From positions 84,450-148,449 of the forward strand of contig NZ_JPQU01000016.1 of assembly GCF_000737245.1 (NCBI RefSeq): 64,000 nucleotides of DNA, written 5' to 3'. Source of the stretch: Pseudomonas syringae (lineage in GTDB: Bacteria; Pseudomonadota; Gammaproteobacteria; Pseudomonadales; Pseudomonadaceae). The notes under the pieces are model-generated. The model saw nothing but the letters and a program-made list of their open reading frames with translations, made no database searches and had not been told where the DNA came from. The position numbers and the translations under genes are program-made. Below are positions 37,029-46,209 of this stretch, piece after piece (the stretch's first letter is position 1; each line of letters opens with the position of its first letter).

Positions 37029-37481
37029 TCACGGGTTCTTTTTCAAGGCCGCCAGTTCTTGTCGGACAGCGGCAAGCTCCGCTTCCAGTTCCACTACTCG
37101 TGCCTGGGCCTGGACCTGTCGTGTAACGTCCTTCTGGATGCCGATGAAGTAAGTGAGCTGGTCGGCATCATTGAACACTGGAGTAATCGACAGCTCATTC
37201 CAGAACACGCTGCCGTCCTTGCGATAATTACGCAGTACCTGGCGGCAGGCCTTCTTGTTGGTCAGTGCTTCACGAATCAGATTCAGCTCAGGCTGTTGGC
37301 GGTCCTCGCCCTGTAAAAAGCGACAGTCCTGATAAAGAATGTCGTCCATCGGGTAGCCCGTCAGTGCTTCGAAGGCCTTGTTGGCATAGATGAGAATATT
37401 GTCCTCACCTTCCTGCTCGGCGACGACAATGCCGTCATTGGAGGCGTCGACCACCAGCTGCAGTAGCTTTGCGTTGATCAT
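37029..37481 (-). CDS. Short LOV blue-light photoreceptor (SB1-LOV type)
   Basis: A 150-residue single-domain LOV protein. It begins MINAKLLQLVVDASNDGIVV and has the flavin motif DCRFLQGED with photoactive Cys53, the same residue number as in P. putida PpSB1-LOV, then NYRKDGSVFWNELSITPV and IGIQKDVT. A C-terminal coiled helix (about 118-150) replaces any output domain; in SB1-LOV this helix mediates dimerisation. The start at 37481 matches SB1-LOV; the open frame to 37598 is not needed. Transcribed ahead of a PilZ-like gene and divergent from a flavodoxin gene. Confidence 0.93.
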   Translation of the reverse strand: MINAKLLQLVVDASNDGIVVAEQEGEDNILIYANKAFEALTGYPMDDILYQDCRFLQGEDRQQPELNLIREALTNKKACRQVLRNYRKDGSVFWNELSITPVFNDADQLTYFIGIQKDVTRQVQAQARVVELEAELAAVRQELAALKKNP

Positions 37482-37581
37482 GAAAGTGTTCCGAAGCAAG
37501 TTGCACATCCAGCATTCTAGGTCATCCGCTCGCATGAGGCATAATGTCCGACGTTTCCAGATGGTCATAAAAGGATGATTC

Positions 37582-38043
37582 ATGAAAGTCGCCATCATTT
37601 CCGGTTCGGTTTACGGGTCGGCTGAAGAAGTGGCTCGTCATGCCGCAGGTATTCTCCGCACTGCCGGACATGAAGTGCTGCACAACCCGCGCGTGACCCT
37701 CTCCGAACTTCAGGCATTCGCGCCTCAGGCTTTGCTGGGCGTTACATCCACTACGGGCATGGGTGAGTTGCCGGATAACATTCATGGAGTCTACTCGCAG
37801 ATTCGTGACGTTTTGCCTGCGCAATGGCGTGGCCTGCCAGGCGGTGTGATCGGCCTGGGCGATGCCAGCTATGGCGACACGTTCTGTGGCGGCGGTGAGC
37901 AGATTCGTGAGTTGTTCGCAGAGCTGGGTGTGATTGAAGTGCAGGAAATGTTGCGCCTGGACGCCAGTGAAAGCGTCACCCCGGAAACCGACGCCGAGCC
38001 GTGGCTGGGGACGTTCATTGAGTTGTTGGGGAAGTCCGTTTAA
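37582..38043 (+). CDS. Flavodoxin-family protein (MioC-like)
   Basis: A 153-residue flavodoxin: FMN phosphate loop SGSVYGSAEEVA at 8-19, aromatic-loop region TSTTGMGELPDN, and GLGDASYGDTFCGGGEQI. Such proteins carry single electrons with FMN. Divergent from the LOV photoreceptor gene with 100 bases between starts; a shared promoter region is likely. A link between flavin chemistry and the photoreceptor is speculative. Confidence 0.9.
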   Translation: MKVAIISGSVYGSAEEVARHAAGILRTAGHEVLHNPRVTLSELQAFAPQALLGVTSTTGMGELPDNIHGVYSQIRDVLPAQWRGLPGGVIGLGDASYGDTFCGGGEQIRELFAELGVIEVQEMLRLDASESVTPETDAEPWLGTFIELLGKSV

Positions 38044-38085
38044 GGCGTCCCGACAAACAATCAGCTTTCTGATTGAAATGATCTT

Positions 38086-38178
38086 TGTGGGAGCGAATTT
38101 ATTCGCGAAGAGGCCAGGACATTCCCGGCATAGATGTCGCTTTTAATGCCGCCTTCGCGAATGAATTCGCTCCCACAG
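38086..38178. repeat. REP palindrome, GAATTCATTCGCGAA type
   Basis: Arms TGTGGGAGCGAATTTATTCG (one mismatch) and CGAATGAATTCGCTCCCACA, downstream of the flavodoxin gene. Confidence 0.85.
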
Positions 38179-38312
38179 GTTTTGTGTTGTCACTGGCGCA
38201 GGAGCGCTATCCCGCTACGTTATCGCGCACCATTCAGCGCCGGTCGTGTTGATTGTGACTACAGCGAGGGTGGATGACACTGTTATCCCTACAACTTTTG
38301 CTGGAGTTGCCC

Positions 38313-39224
38313 GTGAGCCAATCCATACGTTTTGAAGACAAGGTCGTTATCGTCACCGGAGCCGGTGGTGGTCTGGGCCGTGCGCATGCGTTGCTCTTCG
38401 CTCGTCATGGCGCCAAGGTTGTGGTCAATGATCTGGGCGGCTCGGCGCAGGGTGAAGGCGCCAGCGCATCCGCTGCGGATCGGGTGGTGGCCGAGATCCG
38501 CGAAGCGGGTGGCATTGCAGTAGCCAACCACGATTCGGTCACCGACGGCGATAAAATCGTGCAAAACGCACTGGACGCCTTTGGCCGGGTTGATGTGCTG
38601 GTCAACAACGCCGGCATCCTGCGGGACAAGTCCTTTGCCAAGATGGAAGACGCCGATTGGGACCTGGTGTATCGGGTACATCTGGAAGGCGCCTATAAAG
38701 TCACTCACGCCGCCTGGCCCCACCTTCGCGAGCAGAATTACGGGCGTGTCATCTTTACCTCGTCGACTTCCGGGATCTACGGCAACTTTGGCCAGTCCAA
38801 CTACGCAGCGGCCAAGCTCGGTCTGTATGGTCTGACGCGCACATTGGCGTTGGAAGGGCGCAAGAACAACATCCTGGTCAATGCCATCGCACCTACCGGC
38901 GGTACGCGCATGACGGAAGGCTTGATCCCGCCGCAAGTCTTTGAGTTGCTCAAGCCGGAGTTGATCAGCCCGTTGGTGGTGTATCTGGGCAGCGAGCAGT
39001 GCGAGGACACTTCAGCATTGTTTGAAGTAGGCGGTGGCTGGATAGGCAAGGTGCGCTGGGAGCGCAGCCTGGGTGCCGGCTTTGATCCTGTTGCGGGCTT
39101 CAGTCCGGAAGATGTTGCTGCCCAATGGTCTCGTATTAACGATTTCAGTGGTGCTGTGCACCCGCAAGACAATGTCGAAGCCCTTAAAGAGATGATGGCC
39201 AATCTGCAAAAATTTATCAGGTAG
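38313..39224 (+). CDS. SDR-family 3-hydroxyacyl-CoA dehydrogenase-like protein
   Basis: A 303-residue short-chain dehydrogenase with NAD motif GAGGGLGR, NNAGILRD, catalytic YAAAK (SNYAAAKLGLYG), and an extended C-terminal part (WERSLGAGFDPVAGFSPEDV) as in the dehydrogenase domain of peroxisomal multifunctional enzyme MFE-2. It probably acts in beta-oxidation-like chemistry. A GTG start at 38313 behind CTGGAGTTGCCC is preferred to the ATG at 38274. A small terminator follows. Confidence 0.87.
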   Translation: MSQSIRFEDKVVIVTGAGGGLGRAHALLFARHGAKVVVNDLGGSAQGEGASASAADRVVAEIREAGGIAVANHDSVTDGDKIVQNALDAFGRVDVLVNNAGILRDKSFAKMEDADWDLVYRVHLEGAYKVTHAAWPHLREQNYGRVIFTSSTSGIYGNFGQSNYAAAKLGLYGLTRTLALEGRKNNILVNAIAPTGGTRMTEGLIPPQVFELLKPELISPLVVYLGSEQCEDTSALFEVGGGWIGKVRWERSLGAGFDPVAGFSPEDVAAQWSRINDFSGAVHPQDNVEALKEMMANLQKFIR

Positions 39225-39241
39225 GAAATCCCATGTTGCCC

Positions 39242-39271
39242 AGACCGATCAGGTTCGCTTGATCGGTTTTC
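39242..39271 (+). terminator. Terminator after the SDR gene
   Basis: Stem ACCGATCA/TGATCGGT is followed by TTTTCG, 18 bases after the stop. Confidence 0.7.
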
Positions 39272-39465
39272 GATAATGTGAAATTCAGTTTTAGATACTT
39301 TATCTGATGAACTATTGTTGTTTATTCCTTTATTTAAGTAAGATTTTTCTGCTCCCTGCGTAGTACTTGTCTGGATTTTTCCTGCCGAGTATTTTTACCA
39401 TAAAGCCCTCTGCTCAAGCGCCGATATTTTCCATGATTACCATGGTTTATGCAGGAGCATTTGAT

Positions 39466-40026
39466 ATGGGCTTTACTATTTGGGGCGATCTGCCTCCGTT
39501 CATTGTCACACCCATGAAAGCGCCAGTGGTTCCGCCTCGAGCAGTTGAAACTGAGAAAATGCTGATGGAAGTTGGCCACAATGTGTCCGCGCTTAATACC
39601 ACGAGAATGGAACTGGGTGGCCTCAAGCCGCTGTTCAAAGGCTTTGACGCGGAAAAAATAACGCCGGCGAATCTCGAGAAGGTCGGTAAAACGCTGTTTG
39701 CCTATGGCTTTATAGATAATATGACCGCCGATTTAATGAGCCGCGCAGCTCTTGAATTCGGTAAAGACGGCAAGCCCTTGAAGCCTGATGAAGAGATTGA
39801 TGCGCTTCAGTTCTTTGCCAGGGAACTCGACAGCATGAATACCAAAGCGTTAAAGGGAGACAAATACGCAACCATGCTCAAGCCTGACTATGTAAGAACG
39901 GTGCATGTCATGAGGTGCCTGCAGGATTTTGTCAGCAAAGGCGATACGTTTGATGTTGTTGAGAGGAAGCGCCGCGAGAAGGAAGGAGAACTTAAAAAAG
40001 CGGAGCCATTGAAGCCGGTTAGATAG
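39466..40026 (+). CDS. Unknown 186-residue protein in AT-rich block
   Basis: I do not recognise this protein. It has no signal peptide or membrane helix. A proline-rich N-terminus (about 1-25) precedes a mostly helical body with charged ends (final RKRREKEGELKKAEPLKP). The start at 39466 is fixed by CAGGAG 8 bases upstream; the frame running back to 39367 has no ribosome site. The surrounding DNA is AT-richer than the SDR gene before it, and a large toxin-like gene follows. Weak resemblance to the 164-residue protein at 28048-28542. Confidence 0.75.
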   Translation: MGFTIWGDLPPFIVTPMKAPVVPPRAVETEKMLMEVGHNVSALNTTRMELGGLKPLFKGFDAEKITPANLEKVGKTLFAYGFIDNMTADLMSRAALEFGKDGKPLKPDEEIDALQFFARELDSMNTKALKGDKYATMLKPDYVRTVHVMRCLQDFVSKGDTFDVVERKRREKEGELKKAEPLKPVR

Positions 40027-40035
40027 TGGCGAAAA

Positions 40036-40058
40036 AAAGCCGCTGCAACGCAGCGGCT
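40036..40058 (-). terminator. Rho-independent hairpin, minus-strand orientation
   Basis: Stem AGCCGCTGC/GCAGCGGCT is followed on the minus strand by TTTTTTTC. It is 10 bases past the plus-strand 186-residue gene but points the other way, consistent with a transcript coming from the right. Confidence 0.7.
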
Positions 40059-40344
40059 AAATGATACGTAGATCCAGGAGCTTCAAAATCAACGTGGCCG
40101 GGATGATAGGCATTATCGGTCGGGTTAATAAGGCCTGTCCGTGAAATTGAGTGTTGCAGTGACGGTAATAGTCAAAAGGCCATCCACTTATTGGATCCAG
40201 GTAAAACTTCCCACGGTTGAATGCGCAGACTCTTGCAGTAATTGACTGCAAGCAAGTTACATATATAGCAATAATTATTGTCAGGGACTGCTCGTGCCAG
40301 TGTCTTATGGCTTCGTGATTTAGCTGCTCAAACTTAATTTCCAT
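40057..40344 (-). CDS. Doubtful small ORF, possible gene remnant
   Basis: This 95-codon frame matches nothing I know. It has a hydrophobic patch (LTIIIAIYVTCLQ). Its stop overlaps the stem of the hairpin at 40036-40058, which on this strand looks like a terminator; that is the only support. It could be a remnant or a non-coding transcript. Confidence 0.25.
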   Translation of the reverse strand: MEIKFEQLNHEAIRHWHEQSLTIIIAIYVTCLQSITARVCAFNRGKFYLDPISGWPFDYYRHCNTQFHGQALLTRPIMPIIPATLILKLLDLRII

Positions 40345-40392
40345 TTGGCTGGATGCCTTATGGGTTTGCGTAGCGCAACCGTGGAGCTACAT

Positions 40393-43300
40393 ATGACTGA
40401 TTTATCGATTTTGAACCATATAAAGGCCAGCGCCGCCAGTTCGTCTACCGAAGTCATCGCGACTGCACTCGGACAGCTCGGAGAGGTTTTTACGCAGTGG
40501 CATGAACATACCCGTACAGCGCCTTCCTTGCGTCAAGTTGGACACGATTTGCTGACACTGCTGTTGCCTGAATCCAGCGTCGTGAAAAATCCGGATGTTC
40601 TGTTTATCAATACGCCTTCTGACGACGGCTCTCTCGCCAGATCCCTCTCACTGACCGATGCCTTGTTGCAAACCTTGACACACGGTCTGGCTGAGTTCGA
40701 GAGCGGCATTGTGCGAGTCTATTCCCGGCATGATTCCCTCGACGAGCAGCACCATGTCTCAGCTCTGGAGGGTGAGCTTGTCCTTGAGGTGTTAGGCAAC
40801 GCCCTGGAGGCACTCCCGAGGTACTACAAGGACCGAATGGACGCGTTCTGGTCCGAATCATTGCCATTGGACGGGCAAGAAGGGGAGTCGCAGACGCGCG
40901 ATAATGCCTGCGTGACTTTACATCGCGCCATACTGACCCGAGAAATGGAGCTCCTGTCCCTGAACCGCCAGATCGGCGAAGAGGACAAGACCACTTTGAT
41001 GGAGAGTTTCAGGGGCAGTAATTTGTACCGGATTTCGCTGAGAAGCGGGACGGGCTCCGGTGTCGTAACCACGGCGTTTGTCATTCCCCGCGCTCCGCAA
41101 ACCAGAAGTCCCCTGACCCTCGCCAATTGCGAAGGCAACGTTTTCCTTGTGTCTGCCGCTTATGGCATTGAGCTGTACGAGTCCCTTGCCGATCTGGATC
41201 AGAGGCTGCGTGCTCGCCTGAGCGATGCTCATGAGCAGAGCTATTTCCTTGAGGATCTGCTGCTTGAGGAGCATGCGGCCCTGTGCGCTGAAGAGGGCGC
41301 TGTAATCGAGCCGTTCTACAGCTATTTCGGTGACAACTTGATGCAATACCGCATGGTCGCGCTACGGCGTAAGCAGATCAAAGACTTGGACTTTCTCCTT
41401 GAAGCCGCGCAGCAGTCCCGCCAACTGCCTTCCGATTTATTGCTGGTTACCGATGCGCTCAGCCAGTTGACTTATCTGGACAGCGCACAGCGACGACATT
41501 TTCATCGGATGTTCAGTCTGGTCCGCCAGCGAGCCATGCCACACTGGTTCAACGATGCGTCTGCTGACGATCAGGCGTTTTATCGCAGACTGGCTGCCAG
41601 TTATCAGAAGCACGCTGATCAGGCAGCCGGGTTGATGGAGGGATTAGAGTCGATCCGGATTTACGCCTTGGACAAAATCAACGCGTATGTCCTGAAGCAC
41701 CTGGGTTATCGAATTGATCCGGAGCAGATCTTCATCTCAATAGTAGATGAAGTCGTGTTGAGCGAAACCATCGAGGAGCCGTTTACCTATCGCAAATCGC
41801 TTTTAGACTTTGTCGTGGAGGGTCTGCCCGTCGTGCTCGAGGAGACGATTTTCACGCTTGAGGTTCCCGTGCAGTATCAAAACGCTGCACTGGACTTCCC
41901 ATTCGTGGAGAAAATGATTGCCGAGCTGGATGTGCAGCAACATTTCGAGCTGGATACCGAAAGGCGTTTATATACCGAGCAAACTATCCGCGCGATAGCC
42001 CATCAGCGTGACAGTGCCATCGCACTGAGCGCCTGGACTGCGCAGCTTAAAGGGCATCTGCGCGAAGACCAGAGTCAGGAGCTGATTCATAAGATTCGTG
42101 GCGATCATCAGGAGCCGGGTACGGAATTCAGCATGGGTGGGTTGGCGATTCTGGGTTCGCGTCATGTAATGAAAGACGTACTGGTGTTTCGCATGAAGCG
42201 CGATAACGCCACTTATTACGTCCTTTATGCGCCCGGTGCTCCGGGTGATCGTGACATGTTCGAGTTCAATAGCTGGCAGCGGTTATCGATAGAAGTTGGC
42301 GGCTGGGTGGCGAAGCCAGAAGGGGCGAAATACGTAATCGATCAGGTCCCCATGAAGTCGCGTGCGGCGGTTGCTTCACTGATCCGCAGCACAGTACTCA
42401 AGCCCAGTGAATGGAGTGAATCAACTGCGGTATTCAGGCCCATGGCGCCGCTAAGCTACGAATCCAACCTGATCATTCAGGTTAGAGCCAAAGTTGCTCA
42501 GGACCTGTCAGAGACTTTCATCGACAATGCCAACCAGGACTTGTCCCAAACCTATTCGCAACGGCGAGTGCTTGCACTGTGTGAGGCGCGTGCCGAGGCG
42601 CTCGATGAGCGATTCACCCGCGACGTAGACATGAGGCCTTATCGGGATTTCATTCGTGAAGAATGCATGCAGAGGATTACCGAGTATCTGCAAGCGCAAG
42701 GACATATTCAGCGTATTGACCCAGACACGGTTTTATTCGATTTGAACCGTAAGGAAGATGAAAGGAATCCTTACGCGGGCCCTTATCGTGAGCCACTCAC
42801 CTTAACTGAATTATTGATGAATGATTATTTGCAGGAAACAGCGCTGAAGGTGCATTCCAGGGCGGACGAAATAGTGAACTGGGGATTGGATATCGTTCCT
42901 TTCTGGTCAGCATTGAGTCTTATCAGGGATATCGTAGAAGCCTTGTCTTCTCCGTTATCGGCACCGGTGATCTATTCGTCCATAGGTCAGGACCTGAGCG
43001 CTTTGCCGTTGAGTTTTTTCAGGGAACTGGTCGCTGTACCTCTGGGCGAGAAATATATTGCGTTACTCGAACAGCGTCTTTCCGAACCGGATGCAGAGCT
43101 CCACCTCTATCGTCGTGCCATCCTTGCAAGCCGTACCTTTTATCAAGCCCACCGCGATGCACTACGAGAGCACCTGCGAGGAGGATTGGATAGTCAGCAA
43201 TATGACGTAGTCGCAAGAGGCCTGAGCAATCTGGACCAGTCGAGACGCCGTCCGGCGGGCGCAGAGAATATTTCAATTTACGTATTGGCGCTTAATCATC

Positions 43301-43950
43301 GAATAATCGAGGGCGCCATGATTTTTACCGACCTGACTAACAACCCTGATTCCCGGCTGGTTTACACCCCCAACGCTCCCGACGGCGTTCTGTTTCGAAG
43401 GGCAGATGCGATTATTTCCAGTATGAAAAACCCAGGCATGCCCGCCTATTATTACAGCAGGGCCAGTTATAAGGATCAGCGCGTTGTCGGCACCCTGGTG
43501 CTGAATCTGGAACAGGATCCTGAAAGGTTTGCCCATACGCTGACGACAGCGGTCAGGCCGGATCACCGGATCACGCGCCTTGAACAACTGTATGTCGCCA
43601 TGATTGAAAGAATGATTGAGGATGTTGACCAGCAAACCGTTAGCCCAGATGAAGCGGCAGCCCAGTCAGCCTATAACGCCATAAAATGGGCGGCGCTGAT
43701 TCTGTCGCTGGCATTTCCAGTGGTTGGCTTAGTGGCCCTGGCGGTTGAGCTGACCCATAACTTCATCCGCGGCTACTTGGCCTATCTGGATGGAGATCGT
43801 GCGACGGCCGAGTTGTTTATCTTCGCCTCAATTGTCTCGGTGTCGTTGAAAGGGCTGGTTGCCAGTCCTTTAGGCAACTTTGGCAAGGAGAATGGACTCA
43901 GATTTGCCCGTTGGGCTTTTACCAACCGCTTGCCTGTCCCGATCATCTAA
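40393..43950 (+). CDS. Large dermonecrotic-toxin-like (DUF6543-like) protein
   Basis: A 1185-residue protein without a signal peptide. It resembles the large Pseudomonas proteins annotated as dermonecrotic toxin/DUF6543: a helical N-terminal half with YALDKINAYVLKHLGYRIDP and a following SLLDFVVEGLP segment, a module with YVLYAPGAPGD at about 608 and a second copy, VYTPNAPDGVLF, at about 988, and a C-terminal hydrophobic pair of helices (about 1098-1120 and 1135-1155). No catalytic motif was identified. The start at 40393 follows GGAG; frames from 40345 or 40360 lack a site. Its stop overlaps the convergent SirB1-like gene. Confidence 0.6.
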   Translation: MTDLSILNHIKASAASSSTEVIATALGQLGEVFTQWHEHTRTAPSLRQVGHDLLTLLLPESSVVKNPDVLFINTPSDDGSLARSLSLTDALLQTLTHGLAEFESGIVRVYSRHDSLDEQHHVSALEGELVLEVLGNALEALPRYYKDRMDAFWSESLPLDGQEGESQTRDNACVTLHRAILTREMELLSLNRQIGEEDKTTLMESFRGSNLYRISLRSGTGSGVVTTAFVIPRAPQTRSPLTLANCEGNVFLVSAAYGIELYESLADLDQRLRARLSDAHEQSYFLEDLLLEEHAALCAEEGAVIEPFYSYFGDNLMQYRMVALRRKQIKDLDFLLEAAQQSRQLPSDLLLVTDALSQLTYLDSAQRRHFHRMFSLVRQRAMPHWFNDASADDQAFYRRLAASYQKHADQAAGLMEGLESIRIYALDKINAYVLKHLGYRIDPEQIFISIVDEVVLSETIEEPFTYRKSLLDFVVEGLPVVLEETIFTLEVPVQYQNAALDFPFVEKMIAELDVQQHFELDTERRLYTEQTIRAIAHQRDSAIALSAWTAQLKGHLREDQSQELIHKIRGDHQEPGTEFSMGGLAILGSRHVMKDVLVFRMKRDNATYYVLYAPGAPGDRDMFEFNSWQRLSIEVGGWVAKPEGAKYVIDQVPMKSRAAVASLIRSTVLKPSEWSESTAVFRPMAPLSYESNLIIQVRAKVAQDLSETFIDNANQDLSQTYSQRRVLALCEARAEALDERFTRDVDMRPYRDFIREECMQRITEYLQAQGHIQRIDPDTVLFDLNRKEDERNPYAGPYREPLTLTELLMNDYLQETALKVHSRADEIVNWGLDIVPFWSALSLIRDIVEALSSPLSAPVIYSSIGQDLSALPLSFFRELVAVPLGEKYIALLEQRLSEPDAELHLYRRAILASRTFYQAHRDALREHLRGGLDSQQYDVVARGLSNLDQSRRRPAGAENISIYVLALNHRIIEGAMIFTDLTNNPDSRLVYTPNAPDGVLFRRADAIISSMKNPGMPAYYYSRASYKDQRVVGTLVLNLEQDPERFAHTLTTAVRPDHRITRLEQLYVAMIERMIEDVDQQTVSPDEAAAQSAYNAIKWAALILSLAFPVVGLVALAVELTHNFIRGYLAYLDGDRATAELFIFASIVSVSLKGLVASPLGNFGKENGLRFARWAFTNRLPVPII

Positions 43951-44750
43951 TGAATCGCCTTCCCGTGAGGTAAGTGTCCCAAACGCTCGGTTAGGCGCAA
44001 TCGCTGCACAGGGTCGTCACTCAACATCAGCGCATGCTCCAGGTCGAAACGCTCGGCCTGCGGGCATTCGAGGATTTGGTAAAGGCTGGCGCGGGCCAGG
44101 TAATCGCTGGTGGTGGCCGGGCCCAGTTCCATCACTCGGTTGGCGTCCTTGAGTGACGCCAGCAAGTCATCTTCGAGCTGGTGCAAGTGCCGCAAATTGC
44201 GTGAAAGGCGTTGCAGCATGTTCACCTCAGTGGCGCGGGCCATGAATTCCGCCCTGAGTTGCATGTCTGGACCAAATTGCCGCACCAACAACTCCCGGCA
44301 GTCCATAGGATATAGCCTGCGCCCGCCACAGGGGTCGAGCAGATGGTCGGCGCCAGGCACACGGAGCAGGAAGTGCCCCGGGAAATTGACACCCTCAAGC
44401 GGAATACCCAAGCGCCTGGCCAACTCCATGGTGACCAATGCCAACCCCAAGGGCTGCCCGCGACGGCGTTGTACTACTTTGTGCATTAACGCCGTTTGCG
44501 GCTTCGGCGGGTTCCAGTCGTCCTGAGCAAAACCCAGCGCATTGAGCTGACGTAATAACGGCTGCGCCAGCTCGGTGTTTGGCAAGGCTGGCAGCAATGC
44601 GCTGACCCGACGCAACAAATCATCCATCTCACCGGTAATCTGCTGCGGCAGGAATTGCTGATCGTGCTCGGCGGATATCCACAACGCAGCCTCGAAAACA
44701 TCTTGCGGCGTTTTCTTCAGGCAAGCGAGACAGTATTCACGTGGGGTCAT
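43947..44750 (-). CDS. SirB1/transglutaminase-like family protein
   Basis: A 267-residue protein of the SirB1 family: an N-terminal transglutaminase-like domain (LMHKVVQRRRGQPLGLALVTMELARRLGIPLEGVNFPGHFLL, with the usual Cys replaced) and a C-terminal TPR-like part (LARASLYQILECPQAERFDLEHAL). Function is unknown and catalysis unlikely given the missing cysteine. The stop codon overlaps that of the toxin-like gene by three bases on the other strand. Confidence 0.85.
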   Translation of the reverse strand: MTPREYCLACLKKTPQDVFEAALWISAEHDQQFLPQQITGEMDDLLRRVSALLPALPNTELAQPLLRQLNALGFAQDDWNPPKPQTALMHKVVQRRRGQPLGLALVTMELARRLGIPLEGVNFPGHFLLRVPGADHLLDPCGGRRLYPMDCRELLVRQFGPDMQLRAEFMARATEVNMLQRLSRNLRHLHQLEDDLLASLKDANRVMELGPATTSDYLARASLYQILECPQAERFDLEHALMLSDDPVQRLRLTERLGHLPHGKAIH

Positions 44751-44925
44751 GGGTGCTCCGAGGTTATTCGGGCAGGTACGTAAGGTTTGTTTTAGTCCTC
44801 CCCATGCTTTTCGTCCAGCGGTGAATAGGCTAATGAATGTGTTTCAGGCTCAGGCACCCAGCGGTCGATCATTTTTTCTGCCAGCGCCTATACTCGGTCT
44901 AGAAAATATACCGGAGGCACCGCCG

Positions 44926-45948
44926 ATGTTCGCACTCATGCATTCATCACGCGTGGAGTCGCTGCATCTGGTCGTCGATCCGGAAACCGGCCTTAAAGCA
45001 GTGATAGCCATTGATAATTGCCGTCATGGCCCGGCGCTGGGAGGGTGTCGCTATCTTTCCTATGCCGACGAGGAAAGCGCTATTGCCGATGCCATTCATC
45101 TGGCCAGAAGCATGAGTTACAAGGCGGTTCTGGCCGGGTTGCCTCATGGCGGCGGCAAGGCTGTGATCATGCGTCCGGCGCATCTGCCCAGCCGCGCAGC
45201 CTTGTTCGAATCCTTCGGACGGTTCATAGAAAGCCTTAACGGCCGCTACATCACCGCCGTAGACAGTGGCACCTCCAACGCCGACATGGATTGCATCGCT
45301 CAACATACCCAACACGTCACCAGCACTTCGGAATCCGGCGATCCCTCGCCGCATACGGCTATGGGCGTCTTCGCCGGTATCCGGACCACGGCCATGGCGC
45401 GTCTGGGCAGCGATAATCTGGAAGGCTTGCGCGTGGCGGTACAAGGATTGGGTCATGTGGGCTATGCCCTTGCCGAGCAACTGCATGCGGCAGGCGCCGA
45501 TTTACTGGTCAGCGATCTGGATAGCGGGCGTGTGCAACTTGCGATGGAGCAATTCGGCGCGCACCCCATCGCGTGCGAAGCGTTGCTCAGCACCCCGTGC
45601 GACATCCTTGCCCCCTGTGGTGTCGGCAGTGTGCTGACCAGCGCCACCGTGGCGCAATTACGTTGCGCCGCCGTGGCCGGTGCAGCCAGCAATCAGCTCA
45701 GCAGCCTGCAAGTGGCTGATCAGCTGGAAAACCGCGGAATTCTCTACGCGCCCGACTACGTGATCAACTCAGGGGGGCTGATTTACGTTGCGCTGCAACA
45801 CAAGGGAGAATCCCCGGGCACCATTACCGCGCACCTTTCACGCATCGGCCAGCGCCTGACAGAGGTCTATGCCCACGCCCAGGCGGAGAAACGTTCACCT
45901 GCACGAGTGGCCGACATGCTGGCCGAGCATCTGTTGAGAGTGCGTTAG
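44926..45948 (+). CDS. ldh: Leucine dehydrogenase (Glu/Leu/Phe/Val dehydrogenase family)
   Basis: A 340-residue NAD-dependent amino-acid dehydrogenase with catalytic Lys80 in GLPHGGGKAVI, the GGCR motif early on, and Rossmann motif GLGHVG. It reversibly deaminates leucine and other branched-chain amino acids to oxo acids. The start at 44926 is set by GGAGG 8 bases upstream; the frame back to 44749 lacks family sequence. Followed by REP elements. Confidence 0.9.
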   Translation: MFALMHSSRVESLHLVVDPETGLKAVIAIDNCRHGPALGGCRYLSYADEESAIADAIHLARSMSYKAVLAGLPHGGGKAVIMRPAHLPSRAALFESFGRFIESLNGRYITAVDSGTSNADMDCIAQHTQHVTSTSESGDPSPHTAMGVFAGIRTTAMARLGSDNLEGLRVAVQGLGHVGYALAEQLHAAGADLLVSDLDSGRVQLAMEQFGAHPIACEALLSTPCDILAPCGVGSVLTSATVAQLRCAAVAGAASNQLSSLQVADQLENRGILYAPDYVINSGGLIYVALQHKGESPGTITAHLSRIGQRLTEVYAHAQAEKRSPARVADMLAEHLLRVR

Positions 45949-46024
45949 CGCTCGTCTTTCAGGCAAAAAAACGCGTCGGCTGCATCGCGGGTAAACACAG
46001 CAAACAGTAGAGGTTGCGGTCGTC

Positions 46025-46176
46025 TGTTGGAGCCGGGCTTGCCCGCGAAGAACGGTAACGCGTTTTGCCCGGCGGACATCCATATTTGCGGGAGCCGAGC
46101 TTGCTCGCGATATCTTATTTCCATTAAACCATTCGGTAAACGACAGGCCGAATCGCGAGCAAGCTCACTCCTACAG
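46025..46176. repeat. REP half-element plus full REP palindrome
   Basis: An unpaired left arm (TGTTGGAGCCGGGCTTGCCC, 46025-46044) is followed by a full element at 46087-46176 with arms GCGGGAGCCGAGCTTGCTCG and CGAGCAAGCTCACTCCTACA. Confidence 0.75.
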
Positions 46177-46209
46177 AGCAGCCTGATACAGGCCACCCGA
46201 TGCTTCGGT

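Larger units (their letters stand above)
40027..40392. other. Intergenic region before the large toxin-like gene
   Basis: This 366-base stretch contains a hairpin (40036-40058) oriented as a minus-strand terminator, a doubtful minus-strand ORF (40057-40344) and the presumed promoter of the toxin-like gene. Confidence 0.5.
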
